Assembly (NCBI RefSeq): GCF_041438865.1
Contig: NZ_CP109450.1
Span: 4,733,001-4,797,000 of the forward strand
Source: Streptomyces sp. NBC_01471
GTDB taxonomy: Bacteria > Actinomycetota > Actinomycetes > Streptomycetales > Streptomycetaceae
Direction: 5' to 3'
DNA length: 64,000 nucleotides
Shown: positions 42,989 to 50,288 of the stretch, piece after piece
Layout: each line of letters begins with the position of its first letter
Numbering within the stretch: the stretch's first letter is position 1
Program-made: the position numbers and the translations under genes
The notes under the pieces: model-generated
Databases searched by the model: none
What the model was told of the DNA's origin: nothing
The model's input: only the letters and a program-made list of their open reading frames with translations

Positions 42989-43494
42989 GGTGTCGTGCTC
43001 TTCAGGGGGAGCGGCTGGACCCGCCACAGGACCTCGCTGGCCGGGGGCAGCGCTGCCCCCGGCGTGTGGGTGGTCCAGCCCGAGCGGGACGCGCCCTGGG
43101 TCTCGGCCTCGATTTCCGCCGCGTCCAAGGTGGCGTGGATGCTGTGCAGTTGGCCGCGGTGGAAGAGGGCGTAGACGCGGTCGGCCCGGCCGTTCTGCTT
43201 GCGGGTGATGCGCAGCAGGGTCCGCAGCGTCTGCCGGTCCTCGGTGTCGAGCAGCATCTGTGCCCGCAGTGCCGTCAGTTCGCCTTCGAGCCGTGCGGCG
43301 TCTGCGGTGGAACGTGCGAGTACGCCGCGGAGCTCCTCCAGGGCGGTTTCCGCTCGGGCCGTGGAGTCGGTGGCGGTCTGGGCTTCTCCGCGGTAGCGGT
43401 CGGCCTCAGCGCGGGCGGTGGCGGTTTCCGCTTCCGCACCGGAGAGGCTGGCGCGCAGGGCGTTCAGGGTGCGGGTGCGAACCATGGTGATCAT
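42985..43494 (-). CDS. Coiled-coil hypothetical protein
   Basis: 169 residues; ATG overlaps the DUF2637 stop (ATGA). The first 90 residues are a strong coiled coil (ASLSGAEAETATARAEADRYRGEAQTATDSTARAETALEELRGVLARSTADAARLEGELTALRAQ). The rest contains RKQNGRADRVYALFHRGQLHSIHATLDAAEIEAETQGASRSGWTTH. Transfer-operon protein of unknown role. Confidence 0.75.
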   Translation of the reverse strand: MITMVRTRTLNALRASLSGAEAETATARAEADRYRGEAQTATDSTARAETALEELRGVLARSTADAARLEGELTALRAQMLLDTEDRQTLRTLLRITRKQNGRADRVYALFHRGQLHSIHATLDAAEIEAETQGASRSGWTTHTPGAALPPASEVLWRVQPLPLKSTTP

Positions 43495-44492
43495 GCGGAA
43501 GCTCCCTCGAAGGCCGGGGCGGTGGTGTCGCGCAGTTCCTGGTATCGGGCGGTGACCCAGCCGATGGACCAGCCGGTCAGCTCGGCCGCGGACCGGACCG
43601 TCAGCCCGGCCGCGTACGCGGCACGGACGGTGGAGCGGGCGAGGTCTTCCGGCTGCTTCTCCTCGGCGGGGCCAGCGGCCAGCAGCGCTTCCTGTTCACG
43701 CTGGGCCTGCTCATGTTCACGCTCACGCTGTGCGTGTTCACGCGCCTCGCGCTCACGGCGTTCACGGTCACGCCGCTGGGCGGCCTCGCGTTCACGGCGT
43801 TCACGCTCGGCCTGCTGCTGTTCACGCTCGGCCTGTGCGTGTTCACGGGCCTCCCGCTCGGCCCGCACACGGGCGTCAATCGCGGCCTGCTCTTCGCGCC
43901 GGGCACGGTCTTCGTGCTCACGCTGTTCACGCGCCAGGCCGGCTTCATGCTCACGCTGTTCACGGGCGAGCGCCGCCCTGTGCTCGCGCTCCTCACGGGC
44001 ACGCCGTTCGGCTGCTTCCCGCCGGTCGACGGCCGCTTGTTCGCGGGCTTGTTTCTCTGCCTGCTGCCGGGCGTTCACGTCGTTCAGCGCGGCTGCGATG
44101 GCGCGGCGGTAGGCGAGTCCGGTCTCTGCGGTGACGATGAGCAGCAGTGGGGCGACCGCGTGGACGGCTACCCCGACCAGGTCGCTTTGCAGGGCGGACT
44201 GCGCGACGTTCAGGGCGAGGGTCATGACGCCGGTCATCCAGCGCAGCGCGATGGGCCACCATCCGCCCTGCCCGCCGAGGCGGGCCATCGTGGCGTCCAG
44301 GCGGACCACGATCACCACCGCGGCGTCTACGACCAGGGGCAGGATCGGGGCTGTCCACTGCCACGGGGCGGGGGTGTGGCGGGCCGCGAGGGGTGTCACG
44401 GTGAGGATCGAGTAGAGCATGGCCCCACCGACGATCAGCCACGTCCCGACGGACAGGGCACGGTCGGCTGAACGGATCTGAACACTGTTCAC
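43491..44492 (-). CDS. DUF2637 membrane protein with long charged coiled coil and HTH tail
   Basis: 333 residues from a GTG overlapping the DUF6303 stop. Four membrane helices in the first 125 residues (LIVGGAMLYSILTVTPLAA; APILPLVVDAAVVIVVRLDA; MTGVMTLALNVAQSAL; AVHAVAPLLLIVTAETG) form the DUF2637 domain. Then comes a 130-residue Arg/Glu/His-rich repeat region (EREHE/AREQREHE units), and a C-terminal helix-turn-helix (VRAAYAAGLTVRSAAELTGWSIGWVTARYQEL). DUF2637 proteins of plasmids and AICEs (SpdB-type) help DNA pass cross-walls. The repeat region makes the DNA low in complexity at 43690-44060. Confidence 0.85.
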   Translation of the reverse strand: MNSVQIRSADRALSVGTWLIVGGAMLYSILTVTPLAARHTPAPWQWTAPILPLVVDAAVVIVVRLDATMARLGGQGGWWPIALRWMTGVMTLALNVAQSALQSDLVGVAVHAVAPLLLIVTAETGLAYRRAIAAALNDVNARQQAEKQAREQAAVDRREAAERRAREEREHRAALAREQREHEAGLAREQREHEDRARREEQAAIDARVRAEREAREHAQAEREQQQAERERREREAAQRRDRERREREAREHAQREREHEQAQREQEALLAAGPAEEKQPEDLARSTVRAAYAAGLTVRSAAELTGWSIGWVTARYQELRDTTAPAFEGASA

Positions 44493-44773
44493 GACGGGCC
44501 CCCGTCCCGTGAACGCACCAGGACCGAGGCCAGCAGCCGCACCGGCGACGTGTCGTCACCGTGCGCCTCGCTGTACTCCGTCCACTCCCACTGGGCGTCG
44601 TCGGTGAACACGTAGCCAAGGTCGGTGAGCACGCGTGAACGCTCAGCCGGTGTCGGCACCAAGGAGGCCGGGCCGAAGTCGTGCTCAGGCCACTGGGAGA
44701 TCGGGAGGTCCATCACAACCACGTACAGACGCCACCGGCCGCCGCGGTTGGAGAACTGCGCGGTATGCGCCAT
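44489..44773 (-). CDS. DUF6303 family protein
   Basis: 94 residues from the ATG; a GTG three bases earlier gives a four-base overlap with the preceding stop. AHTAQFSNRGGRWRLYVVVMDLPISQWPEHDFGPASLVPTPAERSRVLTDLGYVFTDDAQWEWTEYSE is the DUF6303 pattern common in AICEs. Function unknown. Confidence 0.82.
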   Translation of the reverse strand: MAHTAQFSNRGGRWRLYVVVMDLPISQWPEHDFGPASLVPTPAERSRVLTDLGYVFTDDAQWEWTEYSEAHGDDTSPVRLLASVLVRSRDGGPS

Positions 44774-44964
44774 CACGCCACCCCCCTACGGCCGCGGCCA
44801 TACAGCACCCAGCCGACGAACTGGACGGCGCCGCCGCCGGCGACCAGGTAGCGCCACTTGGGGTCGTCCGTCAGGAGCGCCAGCACGGACCCGGCGAGGG
44901 CCAGTGCGATGCCGACGAACACGAGCACCAGGGCGCCTCGCTGAGCAGAGAGGTTCGCGGTCAT
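44773..44964 (-). CDS. Small two-helix membrane protein
   Basis: 63 residues: LVLVFVGIALALAGSVLALL and YLVAGGGAVQFVGWVLYG are membrane spans, with a basic C-terminus. ATGA overlap with DUF6284 upstream. Probably Spd-like; unassigned. Confidence 0.75.
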   Translation of the reverse strand: MTANLSAQRGALVLVFVGIALALAGSVLALLTDDPKWRYLVAGGGAVQFVGWVLYGRGRRGVA

Positions 44965-45227
44965 GCCGCACCGCCCGGAAGCACCGTGTCGGTGCGGTTC
45001 GCCAGCTCGCGGCGGGCGGCGAGTACCCGGCGGCGGGCCCGGCGGATACGCCGCGCGTCCACCTCGTTCGCCGGGCGGTCCAGGGTCATGATCTGCGCGT
45101 CGAGCAGGGCGACTTCCGCCGTGATGAGCGGCATCTCCAACTCGATGGCATCCAGCTCGGCGGCCGTCGGCTCACCCTCGAACGGGGTGGCCGTAACGAT
45201 GGCCTGAAGTGCTGCGATGGTCTTCAT
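44961..45227 (-). CDS. DUF6284 family protein
   Basis: 88 residues from the ATG at 45227. MKTIAALQAIVTATPFEGEPTAAELDAIELEMPLITAEVALLDAQIMTLDRPANEVDARRIRRARRRVLAARREL matches DUF6284, a helical family restricted to actinobacterial elements. Function unknown. Confidence 0.82.
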   Translation of the reverse strand: MKTIAALQAIVTATPFEGEPTAAELDAIELEMPLITAEVALLDAQIMTLDRPANEVDARRIRRARRRVLAARRELANRTDTVLPGGAA

Positions 45228-45264
45228 GGGTCGTGTTCTCCCTAGCAGGTGGTACGGCTCGAAA

Positions 45265-45294
45265 GCGGCCCCGGTGCTCGAACACCGGGGCCGC
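45265..45294. terminator. Perfect 12-bp hairpin between the first two operon genes
   Basis: GCGGCCCCGGTG, loop CTCGAA, CACCGGGGCCGC. Without a U-run it may slow or protect RNA more than end it; it lies between the 67-residue gene and DUF6284. Confidence 0.7.
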
Positions 45295-45338
45295 ACTCTG
45301 TTGGGGCAGGCCCGGCTGAGCCCGGCCTGATGGATGGG

Positions 45339-45542
45339 TCAGCGCCGCTTGCCGTCGGTGCTGACCCGGGAGCCCTCGACCCTGCCGCCGCGAACCTTGG
45401 CCAGGGCGGCCTTCGCGGCGGCGGCGCGGACCTGCGAGTCAGACATGCCAACCGGACCGGACATGTCGTGGTAGATGGTGACCAGGTCACCGGCCTTGGT
45501 ACGGACGTGGATCTCGGCGTTGTAGTGCTGCTGGCTGCTCAC
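45339..45542 (-). CDS. Small hypothetical protein, first gene of the transfer operon
   Basis: 67 residues from a GTG with GGAGGG eight bases before: SSQQHYNAEIHVRTKAGDLVTIYHDMSGPVGMSDSQVRAAAAKAALAKVRGG. Beta-strand start and helical end; no family recognised. It is the first clear gene after the operator-covered promoter, about 550 bases downstream of it. Confidence 0.65.
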   Translation of the reverse strand: MSSQQHYNAEIHVRTKAGDLVTIYHDMSGPVGMSDSQVRAAAAKAALAKVRGGRVEGSRVSTDGKRR

Positions 45543-46081
45543 GGGGTGTTCCCTCCTGGTGGTCCGGACCGGTTCCGGCTCCCCTCAGCCCCGCCCGTAC
45601 GACCAATGGCCGGACGGGCGGAGGAGGCAACCGGCCGCACCGCCAGGGGCGGTGCGGAGTGTGGCTCGACTGCGTGCGACGGCACCGGCATGGACCGGTA
45701 CTGCCTCACGCAGCGGGTCAAGCAATGACGCGGAGGGCGACGCCGGCCGTACCGGTCCAGTACGGCGGGGCCCCCGTATTTCGACGGAACACAACAACCT
45801 CCGAAGTGATGGAAGGGTCGGGCGCCATGTCTCTGCCTGGCGCTGAGCAGGGCAGCTCACAGCGGGTGGCGCCCCGAGGGGCGTTCTCCAGAGCCGGTGT
45901 GCGGTGCGTACCGAGCCGACACCCGGTACCGCTGCCGACGAACATCACCCGGTCGTCACGGGGATGGGGTCTCTCACCCCTTCTGAGTTCACTGTTCAGT
46001 TCTCAAGTAACACGGCTTCCTTCGGGCTCACTCCCGTCGCCGGGGCCCTCCGGGCGTTGCGCCATCGGACCGGGGTCCATC
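45543..46081. other. Long untranslated leader of the transfer operon
   Basis: This stretch of about 540 bases lies between the predicted transcription start (near 46088) and the first gene on the minus strand. No reading frame in it has both a ribosome site and convincing codon use. It could hold regulatory RNA structure or a small RNA, but I see no known class. Confidence 0.5.
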
Positions 46082-46125
46082 TGGTGCGCACCAATAGATA
46101 AGCATCTGGTGCGCACCAGAGTCAA
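46082..46125 (-). promoter_or_regulatory. Main promoter of the transfer train with two palindromic operators
   Basis: On the minus strand: -35 TTGACT (46120-46125), 18-base spacer, -10 TTATCT (46096-46101). The perfect palindrome TGGTGCGCACCA occurs twice: at 46107-46118, inside the spacer (extended to 14 bp), and at 46082-46093, just after the -10. Centres are 25 bp apart. A dimeric repressor there would shut off the whole element; the GntR-type domain of the protein at 47419-48204 is the best candidate. Confidence 0.78.
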
Positions 46126-46304
46126 GGATGTTCGGCGGTTCCATCGCCGTTCCGCCTTGCTGGCGCCTAATCAGAAGACTCCAGAAGGCGGGGTGTCCGG
46201 TAGCCAACAGCGCTTAACACGCGGCCTGTTAACCCCTGTTGACCTGCGGTGATGTAGTGCATGCTGGAGTGGACAGCGAGGCACCTATCGCCCGGCGGTG
46301 ACCA

Positions 46305-47435
46305 GTGAGTGAAGGACTTCGGGGGACGCGGAAAAATCGCGGATGGTCCCAGGAGCGGCTAGTCCGAGAGATCGAGCAGTACGCCAGGCAGCACGCAACG
46401 GATGTCGCTTCGACCGCGAGTTTGCGTGTGTACGTCTCCGAGTGGGAGAACGGCAAGCGGGTGATCTCAGACCGCTACGCAGTGATCCTTCGTCGTCTTC
46501 TCGGGGTTACGGACGCCGAGTTGAGGCCCGCAGCCACAGTTGTGCAGGGGCTGGCCGCAGACGGTTATGACGACTTGCTCAGCCGGATCGACACGGCGAG
46601 CAGCATCGGCGGCAGCATGGTGGAGTCGTTCAACGCACAGACAGAGCTACTGCGGACCATGGACCGTCAGATGGGTTCATCGGGTCTTGTTGACCAGATG
46701 GCTGGTCACCTGGCCAAGCTTGAAGAAACGCTGAACTTCGCTGTCTTGCCGGGCACTCGTCGGCCCGTGGCGCTCGCCTTGGCCGGTGCCTCCACCTTGG
46801 CGGCTTGGCAGGGGCTGGACGCTGGTGCAGTTGAGCGGGCCTGGCGCCACTACGAGGTTGCGAAGAGGGCCGCCAGGGATGCGGAAGCCCCCATGTACCT
46901 GGCTCATGCGATGGGGGAGCAGGCGTACGTCCTGTGCGATGCGGGCCGCCCTGCTCTGGCTGTCGATCTCGTGCGTGACGCACAGAGGATCCTTGGCCGG
47001 CAAGGCTCTCCCCGACTGCTGGCGTGGCTCTACTCAACAGAGGCTGAAGTGTGCGCCCGCGCAGGATTGCCGATCGACAGCAGACGAGCGCTCGACGCTG
47101 CGGCCGCGAGCATTCCGGCCGGGGCGGAGGACCGAGACCCCGACATGCTGAGCATCTTCCTCAACGGGTCTCACCTCGAACGATGGCGAGGCAACGTCCT
47201 TGCGATGTTAGGTGACGGCGACGCAGTCACCGAACTGTACGGGGCTCTTGAGCGAGTGGACCCGACGTTCGTCCGGGCACAGGCGGGGCTCCGGTGCGAT
47301 CTTGCGCAGGCGCACCTGGCGCGCGGTGAGTACGACCAGGTCGATACTCACCTGCGCGCGGCGCGACTACTGGCCAGCCGTACGGGGTCCGTACGGCATC
47401 GCCGCCGTATCGATCTCCTTACGCGGGAGTTGTAG
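46305..47435 (+). CDS. XRE regulator with C-terminal TPR-like repeats (element-encoded)
   Basis: 376 residues from a GTG. Helix-turn-helix at the N-terminus (LRGTRKNRGWSQERLVREIEQYARQHATDVASTASLRVYVSEWENGKRVISDRYAVILRRLLGV). A helical-repeat region follows (AWRHYEVAKRAARDAEAPMYLAHAMGEQAYVLCDAGRPALAVDLVRDAQRIL; TEAEVCARAGLPIDSRRALDAAAASI). Codon 302 is TTA (47208-47210), so expression may need bldA. It is divergent from the transfer train and convergent with the GntR-Nudix gene, overlapping its end by 17 bases. It may activate transfer. Confidence 0.87.
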   Translation: MSEGLRGTRKNRGWSQERLVREIEQYARQHATDVASTASLRVYVSEWENGKRVISDRYAVILRRLLGVTDAELRPAATVVQGLAADGYDDLLSRIDTASSIGGSMVESFNAQTELLRTMDRQMGSSGLVDQMAGHLAKLEETLNFAVLPGTRRPVALALAGASTLAAWQGLDAGAVERAWRHYEVAKRAARDAEAPMYLAHAMGEQAYVLCDAGRPALAVDLVRDAQRILGRQGSPRLLAWLYSTEAEVCARAGLPIDSRRALDAAAASIPAGAEDRDPDMLSIFLNGSHLERWRGNVLAMLGDGDAVTELYGALERVDPTFVRAQAGLRCDLAQAHLARGEYDQVDTHLRAARLLASRTGSVRHRRRIDLLTREL

Positions 47436-48204
47436 GGGATCCACTGCGGTTCGCCAGCACATGCAGCAGGCCGACCAGGGTCCCGGAGCCCATGAGATCG
47501 CCCTGAGCCATCAAGCGCGGCACGTCAGCCAATGGAACCCACTCGACGTGGCCGGCCTCTTCCGCATCCGTGGGTTCTCCCACGTGCTCGGCGCCCCGGC
47601 CCACGAAGATTTCATGCGGGGAGTCGACCATCCCGACCATCGGCTGATAGGTCACCGCGTGGTCCAGGTTGGTTGGCCGCCACCCTGTCTCTTCCTCGAC
47701 TTCGCGTACTGCCGTTTGGTGTGCGCTCTCGCCCGGGTCCACGATCCCCCCGGGAAGTTCCCAGCCCCACTGCTGCGGAACGAATCGGTACCGCCAGAGC
47801 AGGAGTACACGGTCCCGATCATCCAGCACGACGGAGATTGCGACGTGTTGGAGCTTCACTACGTGATGCTCGAACCGCTGGACGCCGGGGGGTTCGACAT
47901 CCCAGAGTTCGAGCTTGACCCAGCGATTGTCGTAGAGGGTTCGTTCGCCGTGAATCTTCCACGGGGCGAGTTCCTCGGGGCGGGTGACGCTGGCCCTTCC
48001 GGGGACCCGGTACGAGCTGCGGCCCCGGACCTCGATAGCCCCCTCGGCAACCAGTTTCGCGAGTACCTGGCGCAGGGCCGTGCGGCCGATGCCGAGGTCT
48101 TCCACCATGGTGCGTTCGGAGGGCAGCTTGTCGCCGGGCGCCAGTTCGCCGGATGCGAGCCGTGCACGGATTGCTTCGTAGACCTTTGCTGACTTGGGTC
48201 CCAT
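47419..48204 (-). CDS. GntR-type DNA-binding domain fused to a Nudix hydrolase
   Basis: 261 residues. Residues 1-68 are a GntR winged helix (AKVYEAIRARLASGELAPGDKLPSERTMVEDLGIGRTALRQVLAKLVAEGAIEVRGRSSYRV). Residues about 85-245 are a Nudix domain whose box is intact: Gly153, Glu159, then REVEEETG at 167-174. In pSAM2, replication and transfer are held off by the GntR repressor KorSA and by Pif, a separate Nudix protein that gives transfer immunity. Here both kinds of domain sit in one chain. It is thus the likely master repressor, perhaps with a nucleotide-sensing or immunity function. Confidence 0.9.
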   Translation of the reverse strand: MGPKSAKVYEAIRARLASGELAPGDKLPSERTMVEDLGIGRTALRQVLAKLVAEGAIEVRGRSSYRVPGRASVTRPEELAPWKIHGERTLYDNRWVKLELWDVEPPGVQRFEHHVVKLQHVAISVVLDDRDRVLLLWRYRFVPQQWGWELPGGIVDPGESAHQTAVREVEEETGWRPTNLDHAVTYQPMVGMVDSPHEIFVGRGAEHVGEPTDAEEAGHVEWVPLADVPRLMAQGDLMGSGTLVGLLHVLANRSGSPTTPA

Positions 48205-48268
48205 CCGTGAAGCACTCTCCGTTCCTAGGGGCTTAATGGTGGCGCGGACCAGCGTAAAGCGCTTGCGC

Positions 48269-48296
48269 GGGGTCCGTAAGGCGCCTTACGGACCCC
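48269..48296. promoter_or_regulatory. Perfect 28-bp palindrome upstream of the GntR-Nudix gene
   Basis: Each arm is 14 bases with no spacer; the centre reads GTAAGGCGCCTTAC. It lies 65-92 bases before the ATG at 48204. It may be an operator for this gene or a hairpin that ends transcripts between the element and pmt. Confidence 0.65.
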
Positions 48297-48457
48297 TCCT
48301 ACTCAGAGGCAGGGCGATCCGGTGTGACCGTTCGGGATGCACCTCGGTACGGGGCCGTGTGTGGGCCGTCTGAGGACACCCAACGACGACCAACAACGAC
48401 CGCCGTCGACCACGGGAAAGCGCGACGACTTCTGCGCCGCGCGCCTTGTGTTCGCTG

Positions 48458-50227
48458 CTAGATCCAGGTGTTCAGCCACATCCGGTTGTTCCACTGGCTC
48501 AGCGGGATCGCGTCCCCGGTGAACAGCGGCCAGAAATAGATGAAGTTCCACATGATCAGCAGCACCAGCACACCCGCGCCGATCGCGCCCACCGCCCTGC
48601 GCCGCTCGCTCGACCCGGGCGGCCCCAGGATCGCCCCGATCATCATGGCGACAGCCAGACACAGGAACGGCACGAAGACGACCGCGTAGAAGAAGAAGAT
48701 CGTCCGCTGCTGGTACATGAACCAGGGCAGATACCCGGCCGCGATCCCGCACGCGATGGCTCCGGCCCGCCAGTCCCGGCGGAAGACCCAGCGCCACAGG
48801 ATGTACAGGACCGCGAAGCACGCCGCCCACCAGAGCAGCGGGGTGCCGATCGCCAGCACCTCGCGGGCGCAGCTCTCGGTGCCCTGCGGGCAGCCGTCGA
48901 CGCCCGGCTTCGGGGACTCGTAGAAGTACGAGACGGGGCGGCCCACCACGAGCCAGCTCCACGGGTTCGACTGGTACTGGTGCCCCTCGGTCAGATTGAC
49001 GTGGAAGCTGTAGACCTCGGCCTCGTAGTGCCAGAAGCTGCGCAGCGACGCCGGGACCCAGCTCATGTCGAACTGCGGCAGGTGGACCGTGCCGAGCACC
49101 GGCAGTTTGACGTGGTCGGGCGAGAGACCGGCGCGCTGGTTCGCCCAGTCGCGGAAGTAACCGCCCTTGGTCACGAACCAGCCGGTCCAGGAGAGCAGGT
49201 ACGTCACCACGGCGACCGGCACCGTCGAGACGAAGGCCGGCAGCACGTCGTGGCGCAGGACGGCCCGGTACGGACGGACGGCGCCCGCCGTGCGGCGGGC
49301 GCCCACGTCCCAGAGCACCGACATCACCGCGAAGAAGACCAGGACGTACAGGCCGTTCCACTTGGTCGCCGCGGACAGCCCGAGCAGCACCCCGGCGGCG
49401 ATCCGCCAGGGCCGCGCGCCCAGCCGGAGCGTGCTCGCCACACCGCTGTCGGGCCGCAGCCCGCCCTCCTCGCCCACCGGCAGAGCGGCGGCGAGCCGGG
49501 CCCGGGTTCTGTCCCGGTCGATCAGCAGCGCCCCGAAGGCCGCCACGACGAAGAACATCACGATGAGGTCGAGCAGCGAGGTGCGGCTCATCACGAAGTG
49601 CAGCCCGTCGACCGTCAGCAGCGCGCCCGCCAGGCACCCCAGGAACGTCGAGCGCAGCAGCCGCCTGCCGATCCGGCAGATCATCAGCACCGAGAGCGTG
49701 CCGAGCAGCGCGGTCATGAAGCGCCAGCCGAACGGCGTGAACCCGAAGAAGTGCTCACCGATCCCGATGAGCCACTTGCCCATCGGAGGGTGCACCACGT
49801 AGCCGGGGTCGGACGGCACCGAGACCCGTGAGGGGTCGGCCAGGATCGCGTTGTTGATGTCGTCCGGCCAGTGGCCCTCGTAGCCCTGGTGGATCAGGGC
49901 CCAGGCGTCCTTCGCGTAATACGTCTCATCGAATATCACGGCGTGCGGGCTGCCGAGGTTCCAGAACCGCAGCACCCCGGCGACCAGCGTGACGAGGAGC
50001 GGACCGCCCCAGGCCGACCAGCGCAGCAGCCGCTCCGCGAAGGCCGGGGAGAGGCCGAGCACGCTCCACACCTGTGGCCCGGGCGAGGCGTACGGCGGCA
50101 CCAGCCGCTCGCGCAGACCCGTTTCGCGCGGGCCCGCGTACCCGAAGCGGCGCAGCCCGCGCCCCCAGGCGGGCGGCTGTTCCCCGGCGTCGTGGCCCTT
50201 CACGGCTTGAGGCGCTGTACTCGTCAC
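48458..50227 (-). CDS. pmt: Protein O-mannosyltransferase (GT39)
   Basis: 589 residues from a GTG. A polytopic membrane enzyme that moves mannose from polyprenyl-phosphate-mannose to exported proteins. The essential acidic pair is Asp100-Glu101 (VIFDETYYAKDAW) in the first loop; HPPMGKWLIGIGEHFFG and the multi-helix body are typical of GT39. In S. coelicolor, Pmt glycosylates lipoproteins and is required for infection by phage phiC31. The C-terminus (NRMWLNTWI) is completed by the integrated element. A divergent rsmI starts 61 bases away. Confidence 0.95.
   Translation of the reverse strand: MTSTAPQAVKGHDAGEQPPAWGRGLRRFGYAGPRETGLRERLVPPYASPGPQVWSVLGLSPAFAERLLRWSAWGGPLLVTLVAGVLRFWNLGSPHAVIFDETYYAKDAWALIHQGYEGHWPDDINNAILADPSRVSVPSDPGYVVHPPMGKWLIGIGEHFFGFTPFGWRFMTALLGTLSVLMICRIGRRLLRSTFLGCLAGALLTVDGLHFVMSRTSLLDLIVMFFVVAAFGALLIDRDRTRARLAAALPVGEEGGLRPDSGVASTLRLGARPWRIAAGVLLGLSAATKWNGLYVLVFFAVMSVLWDVGARRTAGAVRPYRAVLRHDVLPAFVSTVPVAVVTYLLSWTGWFVTKGGYFRDWANQRAGLSPDHVKLPVLGTVHLPQFDMSWVPASLRSFWHYEAEVYSFHVNLTEGHQYQSNPWSWLVVGRPVSYFYESPKPGVDGCPQGTESCAREVLAIGTPLLWWAACFAVLYILWRWVFRRDWRAGAIACGIAAGYLPWFMYQQRTIFFFYAVVFVPFLCLAVAMMIGAILGPPGSSERRRAVGAIGAGVLVLLIMWNFIYFWPLFTGDAIPLSQWNNRMWLNTWI
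48460..48546. repeat. attR: functional 3' end of pmt supplied by the element
   Basis: Counterpart of 33380-33466. The two mismatches (48470, 48471) fall in the last codons of pmt, changing a Ser codon to Asn and the stop from TGA to TAG. So the final codons of the working gene come from the element, and the crossover occurred within the 75 identical bases. Confidence 0.92.
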
Positions 50228-50288
50228 CGCGCCATCGTAGGGAACCCGACTGTGAGAGTGGTGTGCACGGGGCTGGGAGAATGGAGTC

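Larger units (their letters stand above)
33380..48546. mobile_element. Integrative and conjugative element (AICE type) inserted in the 3' end of pmt
   Basis: About 15.1 kb between 87-bp direct repeats. It carries a tyrosine integrase and Xis next to the left repeat, prim-pol and DUF3987 replication genes, an FtsK/TraB DNA pump, several small Spd-like membrane or coiled-coil genes, and XRE and GntR-type control genes at the right end. This is the standard gene content of actinomycete integrative and conjugative elements such as pSAM2. All genes from int to the 67-residue leader gene point left. The right repeat is the actual end of pmt, so insertion keeps that gene whole. Confidence 0.9.

Noticed and set aside
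43690..44060. CRISPR-like or tandem DNA repeat array
   Set aside because: The repeated TTCACGCT/CGTTCACG pattern is the codon-level echo of Arg/Glu/His repeats in the DUF2637 protein.
45718..45948. 76-codon minus-strand ORF in the transfer-operon leader
   Set aside because: No ribosome site, no recognisable pattern and poor codon use.
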